Source of the DNA: Phytophthora colocasiae
Taxonomy: Eukaryota; Oomycota; Peronosporomycetes; Peronosporales; Peronosporaceae
NCBI GenBank assembly: GCA_018806915.1
Contig: JAGKQI010000094.1
Coordinates: 186,001-250,000, forward strand
DNA length: 64,000 bases
Direction: 5' to 3'
The translations under genes were made by a program, and so were the position numbers. Under the pieces are notes generated by a model. It did no database searches and was not told where the DNA came from. It saw nothing but the letters and a program-made list of their open reading frames with translations. Positions 54,788 to 63,685 of this stretch are shown here, in pieces; position 1 is the first letter of the stretch; each line of letters opens with the position of its first letter.

Positions 54788-55624
54788 TTACTGTAGCGTG
54801 TATTGTTGCTGAGCTTCCACCACTTTCTCAAGCTGCGCCACTTTCGTCTTGTACCTGCGTGTCACTGTCTTCTCGTCCGCTAATTTTTGTGCTAATGCCT
54901 GGAGTTCATTCACTAAGAGCTTCAGCACAGCTCTGTCGCTTTGATGATTAATTGCAGCATCCTTAGCAGCGTTTAACTCTTCTTGCAACATACTTGATTT
55001 TGACTTCTCTGCGGCCAATTCCACTTGCAATTCTTGTACCCTGCTTCTCTCCTCCTCGATCTTCTCTTTCATACTGTTTACCTCCTCTTTGTCTCTCTGC
55101 AATTCACATTTAAGTTCCTCCTTGGTCTCACACAACATCGTCTGAATCGACATCAACAGATTTTCCTGCGTACTCTTCGTCAGCTCTGCTTCTGCCTTCT
55201 CCTTCTTGAGAATCTCAAGATAACACGCGTACAGTTCCTGAAGCAGGGGCTTATGATGAGCTTCGAGCTCTTTTGGGTCGTCTTTGAAGGCCTTAAACTG
55301 GATTTTAGTAGACAGAAGTACGTAGTCCATTACTTGGTTCCTATTACGCGCAGCAAGATACCGATCTGCCCACAGACGTTTCTGGTAGTTGGCCAGTTTG
55401 TACGGCTGAGCGATGGTGCGCCGAGCTGTTTGACGCGATTTCTCGTCGTACTCAGTAAGACACGCTTTATGCATTGCATCACAGGATTTTTGCAGAAACT
55501 CAATCGGAACTTCTGGTACATCTGTCGCTGAAGTCTTGGGATCGTCTGTTCGTCTTGTTCTCTTACTGTTTGATCCATTTGAAGACTCAGTAGAGTCCCT
55601 CTTGCGGGTTTTACCTGGCACCAT
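54788..55624 (-). CDS. Coiled-coil protein, function unknown
   Basis: 278 residues from ATG 55624 (MVPGKTRKRDSTESSNGSNS). The N-terminus is basic and Ser-rich with an NLS-like KRTRR. Residues ~130-275 form a long, Glu/Lys-rich heptad-type coiled coil (ELTKSTQENLLMSIQTML.., VNSMKEKIEEERSRVQELQV..). The upstream open frame to 55705 lies inside a GAGTAC repeat, so the internal Met is preferred. No family recognised; probably a structural or adaptor protein. Confidence 0.62.
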   Translation of the reverse strand: MVPGKTRKRDSTESSNGSNSKRTRRTDDPKTSATDVPEVPIEFLQKSCDAMHKACLTEYDEKSRQTARRTIAQPYKLANYQKRLWADRYLAARNRNQVMDYVLLSTKIQFKAFKDDPKELEAHHKPLLQELYACYLEILKKEKAEAELTKSTQENLLMSIQTMLCETKEELKCELQRDKEEVNSMKEKIEEERSRVQELQVELAAEKSKSSMLQEELNAAKDAAINHQSDRAVLKLLVNELQALAQKLADEKTVTRRYKTKVAQLEKVVEAQQQYTLQ

Positions 55625-55654
55625 GATCACAATTGAATTGCTGTTTGGTACTGA

Positions 55655-55800
55655 GCGAGTAAACATACCGGTTACCGACAATACCGCCAGCGCCCGAGTA
55701 CACATACCTCACAGGTACAGTGATTTCCCTAGAAATACCGCAAAGTACCGGTACGAACAGATCTCAATTGGTGTACTCGAAATCCCGTCCACGGTTTCAC
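55655..55800. repeat. GAGTAC-type dispersed repeat
   Basis: Contains ACCGACAATACCGCCAGCGC (shared with ~2850-2870) and AAGTACCGGTACGAAC..TGGTGTACTCGAAATCC (shared with ~8935-9010). It lies immediately upstream of the coiled-coil gene. Confidence 0.6.
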
Positions 55801-55907
55801 CATCTTGCTGGGTTTTAGTAGAATGACAATGAAGGAAAGGAAAATGAGTAAGACAAAACGAAACATGTAAAACTCTTCGTCTTCGTGAATAACAAGCTTG
55901 CTACTTT

Positions 55908-56581
55908 TTAAAATCTTTCAGGTACATTGTCACTTTCGATAGTGATGTAGCAGTCGTTCCTATTGTCTCGGATCATAATGACTTTCTCCTCTGCCATATA
56001 CGAGAAAAACCTGCTCACAAAGGAAGGTAGGAGGGAGATCAACGAAAATGAAACTCCAAGTGTCCCAAGGACTAGTGAGGGGGTGAACAGAACGAATACG
56101 CATAAGAACACGCCGATCAAAATGCACAGGTGAGCCCACTTGTTCGCGGTCTTGGCCAGATCTGAAAGCACTCAGTCAAGATCAGTGAAAGCTTAACAGT
56201 AGGAAAGCCATAACTGTACATACTGCTGTAGTGACGATCACTAGCATAGCAAAAGCGGTCTGGACTGGTACCTGCACTGGGAATATCAAGGACGAAATGA
56301 ACTCTGTTCGTCGTGCACGCTCGGATGTTAACCGTCTGGTTCATGGAGACACTTTGTAGGTTGCGCAGATTCTGGACGAAAAGGTTGCCTTTTTGTATCT
56401 CCTTGATGAAATTGCCGTCCTTTTTCAATGGTTTAACCGCCCTGTACACCAAAATCAGGTATCCCAGCTTCGTGTGGAGCTTCTGAGCGATTCTGGTGAT
56501 AACGGCACTCATTGTTTCACCTGTCTTGACCTCCTCTTCGATCATGTAGGCTGCTCCGGCGATGGCAAAAACGATCTTCAT
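55908..56581 (-). CDS. Small membrane protein, unrecognised family (copy 1 of divergent pair)
   Basis: Two exons, 56581-56224 and 56161-55908, around a 62 nt intron; 203 residues. The N-terminal ~115 residues (MKIVFAIAGAAYMIEEEVKTGE..) look like a compact alpha/beta domain, perhaps beta-grasp-like. Two hydrophobic segments follow (LCILIGVFLCVFVLFTPSL and LGTLGVSFSLISLLPSF), then a short acidic cytosolic tail. It is a paralog of 56898-57587: same intron position and phase (RHYS/NLAKT versus RRYI/SLAKT), same order. The two are transcribed away from a shared 316 bp region. It does not carry RXLR or LFLAK motifs. Function unknown. Confidence 0.72.
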
Positions 56582-56591
56582 TGTTTTCTGC

Positions 56592-56605
56592 AAATTGAAA
56601 AGTGA
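56592..56605 (-). promoter_or_regulatory. Inr-like element, divergent pair copy 1
   Basis: The minus strand reads TCACTTTTCAATTT, one mismatch from TCATTYYNCAWTTT, 10 nt before the ATG at 56581. It mirrors the element of the partner gene. Confidence 0.5.
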
Positions 56606-56873
56606 CTGCAGCACTGGAGAGCTGACTTAGAGATCCACATAAGTCATTGTGTAGAAAGAATCCCTACAAAGAGGGTTGATACATTTTGATGGCGATAGGT
56701 AGTCTCTCGACTTACCTTTCGGCCTGAAACAAACATAGAGGAGAAGAAAGCTCTTTGAATAATATTTTTTCTACATAATGGCTTGTATGATTGATGTCCT
56801 CTTTCGTACTACGTTTTCAGAAAAAAAAACTTACCACAGAATGATGCCGCGAAAACAATTTGATCTGCTGCTT

Positions 56874-56886
56874 TCACTTTCCAATT
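56874..56886 (+). promoter_or_regulatory. Inr-like element, divergent pair copy 2
   Basis: TCACTTTCCAATT, with the same single mismatch to the consensus as its partner, 11 nt before the ATG at 56898. The 56582-56897 interval is thus a compact bidirectional promoter. Confidence 0.5.
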
Positions 56887-56897
56887 AGCTGCCAACG

Positions 56898-57587
56898 ATG
56901 AAGATCATTTTTGCCGTCATCGGGTTAAATCGATTGTTCGAGGAAGAGGTCCTGTCAGGCGAACCATTGAAGGATGTGATCGCCAGAATCGCTCGGGAGC
57001 TCTATACGTCGGAATTGGCAGACATGATCCTCGTCTACAAGACTGTGGATCCGTTCAATAAAAACGACAAGGCCGTCAAGAAGCTGCAAAAAGGAAGCAT
57101 TACTGCCGCCATTCGAAGCAACCTACAAAGTGTCACCAGGAACGACACGGTTAAAATCCAGTCGTGCGCGACCGACAAGGTTCACTTTGTGCTAGACGTT
57201 GCTACCAGAGATGCCAATCCAGTCCGCTTCAACTACGCTTCGGAGCGTCGCTACATTAGTACGTACATTGCTGCTTTTCCACTGCCCAATCTTTCACTGA
57301 TCTTGACTTGAGTGTTTCCAGGTCTGGCTAAAACCACGAAAAAGTGTGCTGTGCTCAGCTATGTGTTCGCCCTGCTCTTTTGTATATTGGCCACTCTCTC
57401 GCCAGTCTTCGGAATACTAGCATTTGTGTGTTTGTTGCTGACCATCTCGGCTTATGTGGCTAGTTGGGTATTCGAGCAAAAGGCACAGGTGGAGTTTATC
57501 TTAATCCAAGATGACGGGGACGACGGCTGTGTCATCATTGACTGTGATGGCGACTCCACATCGCTAAGAGCTTTGAACCTGGAGTAA
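56898..57587 (+). CDS. Small membrane protein, unrecognised family (copy 2 of divergent pair)
   Basis: Exons 56898-57258 and 57322-57587 with a 63 nt GT..AG intron; 208 residues. The N-terminal domain MKIIFAVIGLNRLFEEEVLSG..LADMILVYKTVDPF..NLQSVTRNDTVKI..DKVHFVLDV aligns throughout with copy 1. Two hydrophobic segments follow (VLSYVFALLFCILATLSPV and FGILAFVCLLLTISAYVASW), then an acidic tail (QDDGDDGCVIIDCDGD). There is no signal peptide. I do not recognise the family; the soluble domain may bind a partner near a membrane. Confidence 0.75.
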
Positions 57588-58160
57588 TTCAATAGCAAGC
57601 ATATCGCGTTTAGCTCGAGCAAAACCCTCACTAATTGATTTGGAACAACGCTTTTTTTTCGTAAGTAAATTTAAGCAGTCTGTCTTGTGCTTCCTTCACC
57701 TTAGAACGGAATCACTTGCACGAAAACTTTTCTCAAAACTGACGCTGCTGCAAACTGGAAAATGTTCGTGATCGTAATCGCTGGAAGTGGTGAACCAGTT
57801 GTGTGGTAAGTCTGGAAACGGCATGAAAAGCGAGTACAAAAGGGAAGGACGTCGAGTACAGCCCATATCGGCATATAATCGAGTAAATTTTCTTCACTAG
57901 GATAATGATCGAGTACATACTGCCATGTGTTGTCACAAGGAAGGTTTGAGAGTACAAAGATGCTTTTGAAATGACGTTTACTCTAAGCTCTTAAAATGAG
58001 TCCTTAGTTCTTCATCACTGTGTGGAATACGGCGGAGGCGTTGTCGTATTCTTCACTATGTACTTTGATATGGCATGGCACAAGTAGTCGGGAATAAAAG
58101 CCTCACGGAAACAAGATGAAACGATGCATGATGGAAAGTCGTTGTCTTGGATACTCATGG
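57588..58160. other. Intergenic with GAGTAC-rich repeat
   Basis: 57830-57960 contains several GAGTACA words spaced about 30-50 bp (GCGAGTACAA, CGAGTACAGC, CGAGTACATA, GAGAGTACAA). No gene seen. Confidence 0.45.
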
Positions 58161-58721
58161 CTACTGCAACTTGCCCATGATGGGGAGTCCGGCGTCGTAG
58201 CTGAACTTTATCGCCTCGGCGAGGGCTTGGCATTTGAATTGCTTGGATGATCCATCGCTGAAGTGTACCTCCCATTTATATTCACGACCAGATATCCATT
58301 TTACGATGGTACCAACAATTGCACCGTTGTCACCAGGCTTCAAAAGATTCCAGTGTAGGTTTCTGGCTGGGAGCTTTGTGAACAGTGGAACCAAGTTATC
58401 TACAGAGAAGTAAGCAGCATCATTTGAGTCTCGCGTGAGAGCACCTCGCTCCTTGACCTGGCCTCCTGGTGCGAGTCGTATTGGTAGTGAAGCGAGTGCC
58501 ATATCTATATTCAGTGTACCAATGATACCCATTGTTGCTGGGATATGGCTACATATCCATCCAGTCTGCCGGTTCCCTTTGCACCCGCAGAAGTATCCTC
58601 TACGTTTGCGTCTCTTGCCATGCGCACCCCCACCCTCACGGGGAAGCCGTATAGGAACAAGATCATTCCCGTCGTCCCGATCCATGGTCTTGGTTATGCT
58701 GTCGGTTGGTGTTGCTTTCAC
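58161..58721 (-). pseudogene. MULE-type transposase C-terminal remnant (SWIM finger)
   Basis: The open frame includes YFCGCKGNRQTGWICSHIPA, a SWIM zinc finger (CxC..CxH), followed by NIDMALASLPIRLAPGG and a C-terminal region typical of oomycete Mutator-like transposases. The catalytic DDE part and the N-terminus are missing, so this is a truncated copy. The ATG at 58721 is probably only an open-frame start. Confidence 0.55.
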
Positions 58722-59946
58722 TTCTTCTTCAAAACTGACTTGCGTTGCACGGTAACTAAAGGCATGATCAAAGAAAACAACCTATGGGATACGACAGAAA
58801 ACAACCTGAGATGAGACAGGAAAGTATTGGATTAGAAAGGAAATAATATAAGACTGGAAACTATGGGATGAGACAGGAAATAACCGATCCATTTGTGCCG
58901 TCTCATGAACTGTGTACTCGTCACCCTTCCCAAATTGCGCTGTACTCGGAGATGTGCCCGACAGTCGAAAATGTACTCGAAAAACATGCAATTTGACCTG
59001 TACTCTGAAATATGACGAAAAGTACTCGGAATCGATCCTTACCCGGTAAGTCTGCAAAATTCAAGACGGCAATATCGCGTTGTTTCTTGAGGCGCTTTCA
59101 AGTTATTGTCAGGAATAATTTCGACCTCGCTAAGCACCAGATTCTCACATTGCACTTTGGCACCGACCATATCCAGGAACGATAGCAGTTACCCACTCCA
59201 TTTTGCCACTTCCACTTAACACTCGCAAGAACGGAAATCTTCAGAACATCCAAACTTAAAACCGGTTCGCCCTGTTCGTCGAAATCTCATCGAATCAGAG
59301 AATCAGCCTTGAACGTTGACAACAGCTTCAGACCGACATTGAGGGATGACCCCCTTTTTTTTTTACGGTTTTGAAGGATTCTCTATTTATGTTATTTAAC
59401 TAACCATAGAGTAAGGGGGGGGGGATGACCCCCTGTCTGATTTTCATTGCAGTTTCCAATACAAACGGTTGGGCGCCTACCGCGGATGTGAGTCTCGTGA
59501 CTCGCTCTCCGTAGGCGAGATGCAGCTGTGCGCGTCTTTGGGTGTAGGTAGCCGACTAAACCGCAACAATTTCAATTTCAATTCCAATACAAACGTGCAT
59601 CTAAAATCTTCGTTCTTGCACGTGGCACTCTCCAGCATATCTGAGTATCAGATATTCTAAAAGGTGTGGTTCATCGATTCGTCTCCTGAATTTTACCTCA
59701 ATTGGTACAGGAATCTCCACGCCTCTGTTTGCGTTTTGAACCCATAGATGCGATTTTGGCTAACGCTTTCAAGTATTTCCGCCTAGGAGGTGAACTCCAC
59801 ATCTCCTGGAAAATATAGAATTTTAGAAGAGCGAGTAGTTTCTCACTTTCAATCTCCAATTCATTGTAAGACATCAATTGTAAGTCATCAATCTTTCCCA
59901 TTTCCTTGATGTAAAATTACCAACAGTTACCATTGCACAACTTACA
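58722..59946. other. Intergenic, repeats
   Basis: 58910-59040 has multiple TGTACTCG/GTACTCGGA words (inverse orientation of the GAGTAC family). GGGATGACCCCC occurs twice, at ~59344 and ~59422, each beside a homopolymer run. TTCCAATACAAACG occurs at ~59455 and ~59582. No gene supported. Confidence 0.4.
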
Positions 59947-60714
59947 ATGGAGTACTCGGCTGATATTATATTGCAAGGGGTTACTGCTTTTAAGACGTCT
60001 CCAGCGGCGTCGTTCCGCTACACGATTACTCTTAAAGACGACAAGTTGAGTATTCGGATGGAGGACTGCGTGAGCAAGAAACAATGGTTAGTCTACATAT
60101 GTCTCGGTTCTATTGAGGAATATTCTCACTTGTTGTGTTCAAAATCTAAAGGTACAAGGGAGGTATGAGATTAAATGACTATACGTCCTCCTCAAATTCA
60201 ATTCCTGGCGCGTCTGCAGGTGACTATGCCAAGGTACGATCTGCCTTGACAGTAAACTCGTTCTGGATACGCAACGTATTATTTTTATTATTGCAGTGCT
60301 TTCAAGATGTACTTGAAAAGGATCTTGGAGAAAAGAGTACTGTGCAGAGAAAAATTTGTGCGCTGAAAGATGGAATTCTCCGACTGGAATTGGTCATGAC
60401 TATCAACTTCTTTCGGACTTCATGGGATTGATTTCATTCGCACTGAAGGCGACGGTGTACTTACCTTTGTTCAGCCAGGGGTGTACCGTATTGAATCCGT
60501 TATTAATTGCGCTCCAAAGGATAACAACCAGAAGCTCACACTGTCAAAAAATGGAGAAGTTGTCCAATCGATTTACTGCATATTCGCAAGTGAATACTGG
60601 ACTTCTGAAGGGTTGGATGCCACTGTTCGAGTTGAAGAGAACGACGAAGTGACCGTCACTTGTGTTTGCAGTATTACTGAGTCGTATCTGTCAGTAACAC
60701 TTTTGGGAAGTTAG
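59947..60714 (+). pseudogene. Broken gene with C1q/TNF-like C-terminal domain
   Basis: Exon 1 (59947-60083, MEYSADIILQGVTAFKTSP) splices to ~60152-60232 and then to 60298 onward in frame (DYAK/CFQDVL), using introns of ~68 and 65 nt. Near 60400-60425 the frame breaks. The downstream frame to 60714 reads FIRTEGDGVLTFVQPGVYRI.., ending SYLSVTLLGS, which looks like the beta-sandwich of C1q/TNF-type domains. One missing or extra base, a sequencing error or a missed intron could explain the break. The N-terminal part is not recognised. Confidence 0.45.
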
Positions 60715-61160
60715 TATCGTAGCGTTGGCGCAAAACTGCACCTAGCTTGCCTCCGTGTTTCTATTGGTTCTCAGTCGATTAATAAGCAGCTTGATACCAT
60801 CAGCAACATATCTTAAGTTTCTACATCGAAGTATGTTATTAAACCAAGAAGTCCAAAAGCTTCGTCACCTAAAATGTGATCCGTAACGCTTCGTCACTTC
60901 CCCCATAGAATTGAAAATTCAATTAGACTTATCTCACGCAAAGAATACTTGGTTATTTCTTCTAACTCACATGCGACAGGAAAATGGACACAAACTGCCG
61001 AACTTGTATTCTCATGTCGTGAGTGGGAAGACGATTTTCGAGAATTGGGAAGAAAATTTTCATTTTCGTTATCTCCTAAAAGCAAACAAATAAAGGAAAG
61101 ATGAGTGGTAACTTTCAGTCCTTGTCGCTTTTCGATGTGGGGGCGTGCCGTAACTGGCAC
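60715..61160. other. Intergenic
   Basis: AT-leaning sequence before the mitochondrial mosaic. No gene supported on either strand. Confidence 0.4.
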
Positions 61161-61395
61161 AATGAAGAAGTTTTTTTTTACTAGTTAATTTTGTGGTATA
61201 CTTTTTACCACAATAGATGCTTTAAAAAAATTAAATGTAAATTCATCTAATACACCATTATGATCGATTGCATGGAAATCTTTTGATAAAGTTCCTAATA
61301 AATATTATATTAGGTAAACATTCATTTTGTAAAGATTTAAAAAATGCAAAAAAACCTTTAATAATATTTTACTTGGAAGATAAAGGATTTACCAA

Positions 61396-61466
61396 TTAAT
61401 ACGGCCCAAACTTTTTTAAAGGCAGCAGTGGGGAATTTTGGACAATGAGCGAAAGCTTGATAATTA
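61396..61466 (+). rRNA. Mitochondrial SSU rRNA fragment
   Basis: TACGGCCCAAAC and GGCAGCAGTGGGGAATTTTG followed by GACAATGAGCGAAAG match the conserved 16S region around E. coli 330-390. Only ~70 bases are present. Confidence 0.88.
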
Positions 61467-61565
61467 TTCTACGTGTTGCTTCTATCTGTCTAGAAGTTAA
61501 TCTCGTTTCTTCTAAAACTTTAATCGCTCCTACTAAACACACTCCCGTATATAAAATACAATGTT
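61459..61565 (-). pseudogene. rpl16: Mitochondrial rpl16 fragment
   Basis: The minus strand translates to VGAIKVLEETRLTSRQIEATR, a close match to the LTSRQIEATRR core of ribosomal protein L16. It joins directly to the SSU rRNA fragment. Confidence 0.75.
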
Positions 61566-61684
61566 GCATTTCTTTTATAAATTTTCAAAAGAAGAAAACA
61601 CCGTTCTTCTCTACCGACGGAGGAAGCTCGACTTGGTTCATTTCCCAACTTGCCCCGCATCCAACTTGCCCGCATTCCAGTCCA

Positions 61685-61846
61685 ATGTCTGCCACTGAAA
61701 TTGCCCAGAGCTTGCTACAATTCCACTTCAATGGCGATAGATGCAAATTGTGTCACAAAGTTTTGTGCGTGCGTGATCGTTCTCGAAACAATGCTTTTCG
61801 GAGCAGCAACGCCGCGAAACACCTTGCGGCTGAAGTTATTCTTTGA
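61685..61846 (+). pseudogene. Nuclear-type fragment with BED-like zinc motif
   Basis: GC-balanced sequence inside the mosaic encodes MSATEIAQSLLQFHFNGDRC.. with CKLC and a later H (AAKHLAAE), resembling the start of a BED zinc finger of hAT-type transposases. It is cut off at a junction near 61845. Confidence 0.4.
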
Positions 61847-61847
61847 T

Positions 61848-62090
61848 TTATTTCTTGATGAAATTCTTCAATTCTTTCTTCTAATTGTGTTTCTGTTGCT
61901 AACTGTACACTATTTAAATAATTACTGAAAGAAGTTGCTTGTATATCTAAAGTAGAAAAGATTTGATTTGTATTATAGATAACCATAGATTTTCTTATAT
62001 TTTGAATTCATCTATAATTAAATTGGATATTGTATAAAGAAATATATTTCCAATTCTATATAAATCCTCTTCTGATATATTTGAATTATT
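61848..62090 (-). pseudogene. Mitochondrial-type ORF fragments
   Basis: On the minus strand, the end of one frame ([20 protein letters not shown]..) is followed by the start of another (MVIYNTNQIFSTLDIQATSF..LEERIEEFHQEINQ). Composition is mitochondrial. The second frame recurs at 63604-63682. Gene identity was not recognised; an ATP synthase subunit-b-like ORF is possible. Confidence 0.5.
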
Positions 62091-62091
62091 T

Positions 62092-62176
62092 GCTGCATAT
62101 TTTAAAGCATTATTATTCTTATGTTCAGGTGCTGTAATTCATGCAATGGGTGATGAACAGGATATAAAAAAAATGG
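62092..62176 (+). pseudogene. nad5: Mitochondrial nad5 fragment
   Basis: Translates as [20 protein letters not shown] then EQDIKKMG, the highly conserved core of NADH dehydrogenase subunit 5. It is cut on both sides. Confidence 0.9.
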
Positions 62177-62467
62177 GATGTAGGTAAACGGCCCGGGGAT
62201 TTCCGGATTGACGTCGTCCAAGCCTTATCCCAACCACGTCCGACGCACACGCACCTGTACCCACAGCCACCGAGGTATATATATATATTTAATATATAAT
62301 AATCCCAATTTTAAAATTTATTTCAAATTTTATATTTTTAATGTAAAAATTAAGAAAAAACAATGTTAGCAAAAAGTATATTTAAAGCTTTAAAAGTGGA
62401 ACCTTTAAAAGTAAGTGAAATAAATGATTTTAGAAAATATGATCCATCTAAACACATTAATTTTGCA

Positions 62468-62533
62468 TGGACCTGGTGGGACAGGAAATGTAAAGGACTG
62501 CAAATCCTTTAATGACGGTTCAAATCCGTCGAA
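62468..62533 (+). tRNA. Mitochondrial tRNA-Cys (GCA), 3' truncated
   Basis: The anticodon arm AAGGACTGCAAATCCTT carries GCA (62500-62502), and the T-arm GACGGTTCAAATCCGTC is intact. The 3' acceptor is replaced by LSU rRNA sequence. Confidence 0.75.
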
Positions 62534-62600
62534 CAAGTACTGTAAAGGAAAGGTGAAAAAGACCGATAATTCTTTGTGGAAAGATTATCGCTCAACGGAC
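62533..62600 (+). rRNA. Two mitochondrial LSU rRNA fragments
   Basis: AGTACTGTAAAGGAAAGGTG followed by AAAAAGACC corresponds to the conserved 5' part of 23S rRNA, and TTATCGCTCAACGGAC to domain V. The two are distant in a normal LSU gene but adjacent here. Confidence 0.7.
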
Positions 62601-62697
62601 ATATTTTTAGAGGTTTATATTACGGTTCTTATATTACACCAAGAGAAGCTTTATGGTGTTCAGGTGTAATAATTTTTATTTTAATGATGGCAACTGT
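62597..62697 (+). pseudogene. cob: Mitochondrial cob fragment, plus strand
   Basis: [20 protein letters not shown] and following IIFILMMAT match cytochrome b. It shares GGAC with the preceding LSU fragment, a possible microhomology junction. Confidence 0.9.
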
Positions 62698-62775
62698 AGC
62701 TTCAATATAATTATCTGGATGACCTAAAGTATTGGGGTAATAAAATATAAAAATAAAAAATACTAAAAATAGTAC
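62697..62775 (-). pseudogene. cob: Mitochondrial cob fragment, minus strand
   Basis: The minus strand reads [20 protein letters not shown], the GHPDNYI region of cytochrome b, immediately adjoining the plus-strand cob piece in opposite orientation. Confidence 0.88.
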
Positions 62776-62796
62776 CATTAACTTAATTATTGCTAA

Positions 62797-62946
<150 letters not shown>

Positions 62947-62997
62947 TAATTAATGTTTCAATTTTAATTTTCATTTTATCTTTTGGTTTAATAAATG

Positions 62998-63094
62998 AAC
63001 TTTAGCTACTTTACGCATTGCAGAATTTGGTTTTTTCGGTGTTGTATTATAAACTTTTAAACAAATACCTTTACGTTCACCGCCAACATTTAAT
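62998..63094 (-). pseudogene. rps12: Mitochondrial rps12 fragment
   Basis: The minus strand reads [20 protein letters not shown] followed by RKVAK, the diagnostic core of ribosomal protein S12. Confidence 0.9.
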
Positions 63095-63187
63095 TTTTAG
63101 CTTGTTAACCTGCTAAGGTATACATAAAAAATTATTATACTAGTAAATTTAAATAAAATTTATTTATATTTATTAATATAATATTTA

Positions 63188-63262
63188 GTCTGGATAGCTC
63201 AGTTGGTTAGAGTAAAAGACTGAAAATCTTTGTGTCAGTAGTTTAAAGTTAGATTCTTTCAT
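63188..63262 (+). tRNA. Mitochondrial tRNA-Phe (GAA), 3' part altered
   Basis: GTCTGGATAGCTCAGTTGGT start, anticodon arm AAAGACTGAAAATCTTT with GAA at 63222-63224. The T-arm and acceptor end are disrupted, so it is probably non-functional. Confidence 0.78.
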
Positions 63263-63280
63263 TTTTCAAAATATCTATAG

Positions 63281-63315
63281 AAGATAGGAACCAAACTGTC
63301 TCACGACGTTCTAAA
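63281..63315 (-). rRNA. Mitochondrial LSU rRNA fragment (domain V)
   Basis: The plus strand reads GATAGGAACCAAACTGTCTC then ACGACGTTCTAAACC, the reverse complement of the universally conserved 23S segment near the peptidyl-transferase domain. Confidence 0.85.
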
Positions 63316-63359
63316 CCACTTTTTTTTACCTTTTTTAATAACATATTTAAAAATATTTT

Positions 63360-63525
63360 TTTTTATACTCTTGATGTCATTACCTATTATTAAACAAAGA
63401 TCTGAATCTTCAATTGATTTTAAAGTATTATTAAATAAAAAATTTGAAGTTAAATCAGAATTAATTTTACTTTGTTGATTTTTTAAAAAATGTTCAAAAG
63501 ATATATTAGAAATTCCTATTGCCTG
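63360..63525 (-). pseudogene. nad11: Mitochondrial nad11 fragment
   Basis: The minus strand reads ..NISFEHFLKNQQSK and NNTLKSIEDSDLCLIIGNDI, matching the IEDSDL.LLIG motif of the 75 kDa complex I subunit. Nad11 is mitochondrially encoded in stramenopiles, which supports the oomycete assignment. Confidence 0.72.
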
Positions 63526-63529
63526 TTTT

Positions 63530-63603
63530 CGGAAGAAAAGGATTTGAACCTTTGATCTTCTGTTCCCAAAACAGATGCATTAGCCAGACTATGCTACCTT
63601 CCG
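63530..63603 (-). tRNA. Mitochondrial tRNA-Pro (UGG), structurally complete
   Basis: 5' CGGAAGG pairs with the 3' TCTTCCG end. The anticodon loop TTTGGGA gives UGG (63568-63566) with stem TCTGT/ACAGA, and the T-loop is GGTTCAAATCC. It is the only intact tRNA of the mosaic; expression in the nucleus is unlikely. Confidence 0.85.
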
Positions 63604-63682
63604 TTTCTTCTAATTGTGTTTCTGTTGTTAACTGTACACTATTTAAATAATTACTAAAAGAAGTTGCTCGTATATCTAAAGT
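63604..63682 (-). pseudogene. Second copy of mitochondrial ORF fragment
   Basis: Nearly the same sequence as ~61876-61953 (TTCTAATTGTGTTTCTGTTG..), with about four substitutions, in the same orientation. The mosaic therefore captured this locus twice, or was itself duplicated. Confidence 0.75.
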
Positions 63683-63685
63683 AAC

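Noticed and set aside
63188..63603. tRNA-Phe and tRNA-Pro as functional nuclear tRNA genes
   Set aside because: Sequence and AT content are mitochondrial and they lie in a NUMT mosaic; tRNA-Phe has a damaged 3' half.
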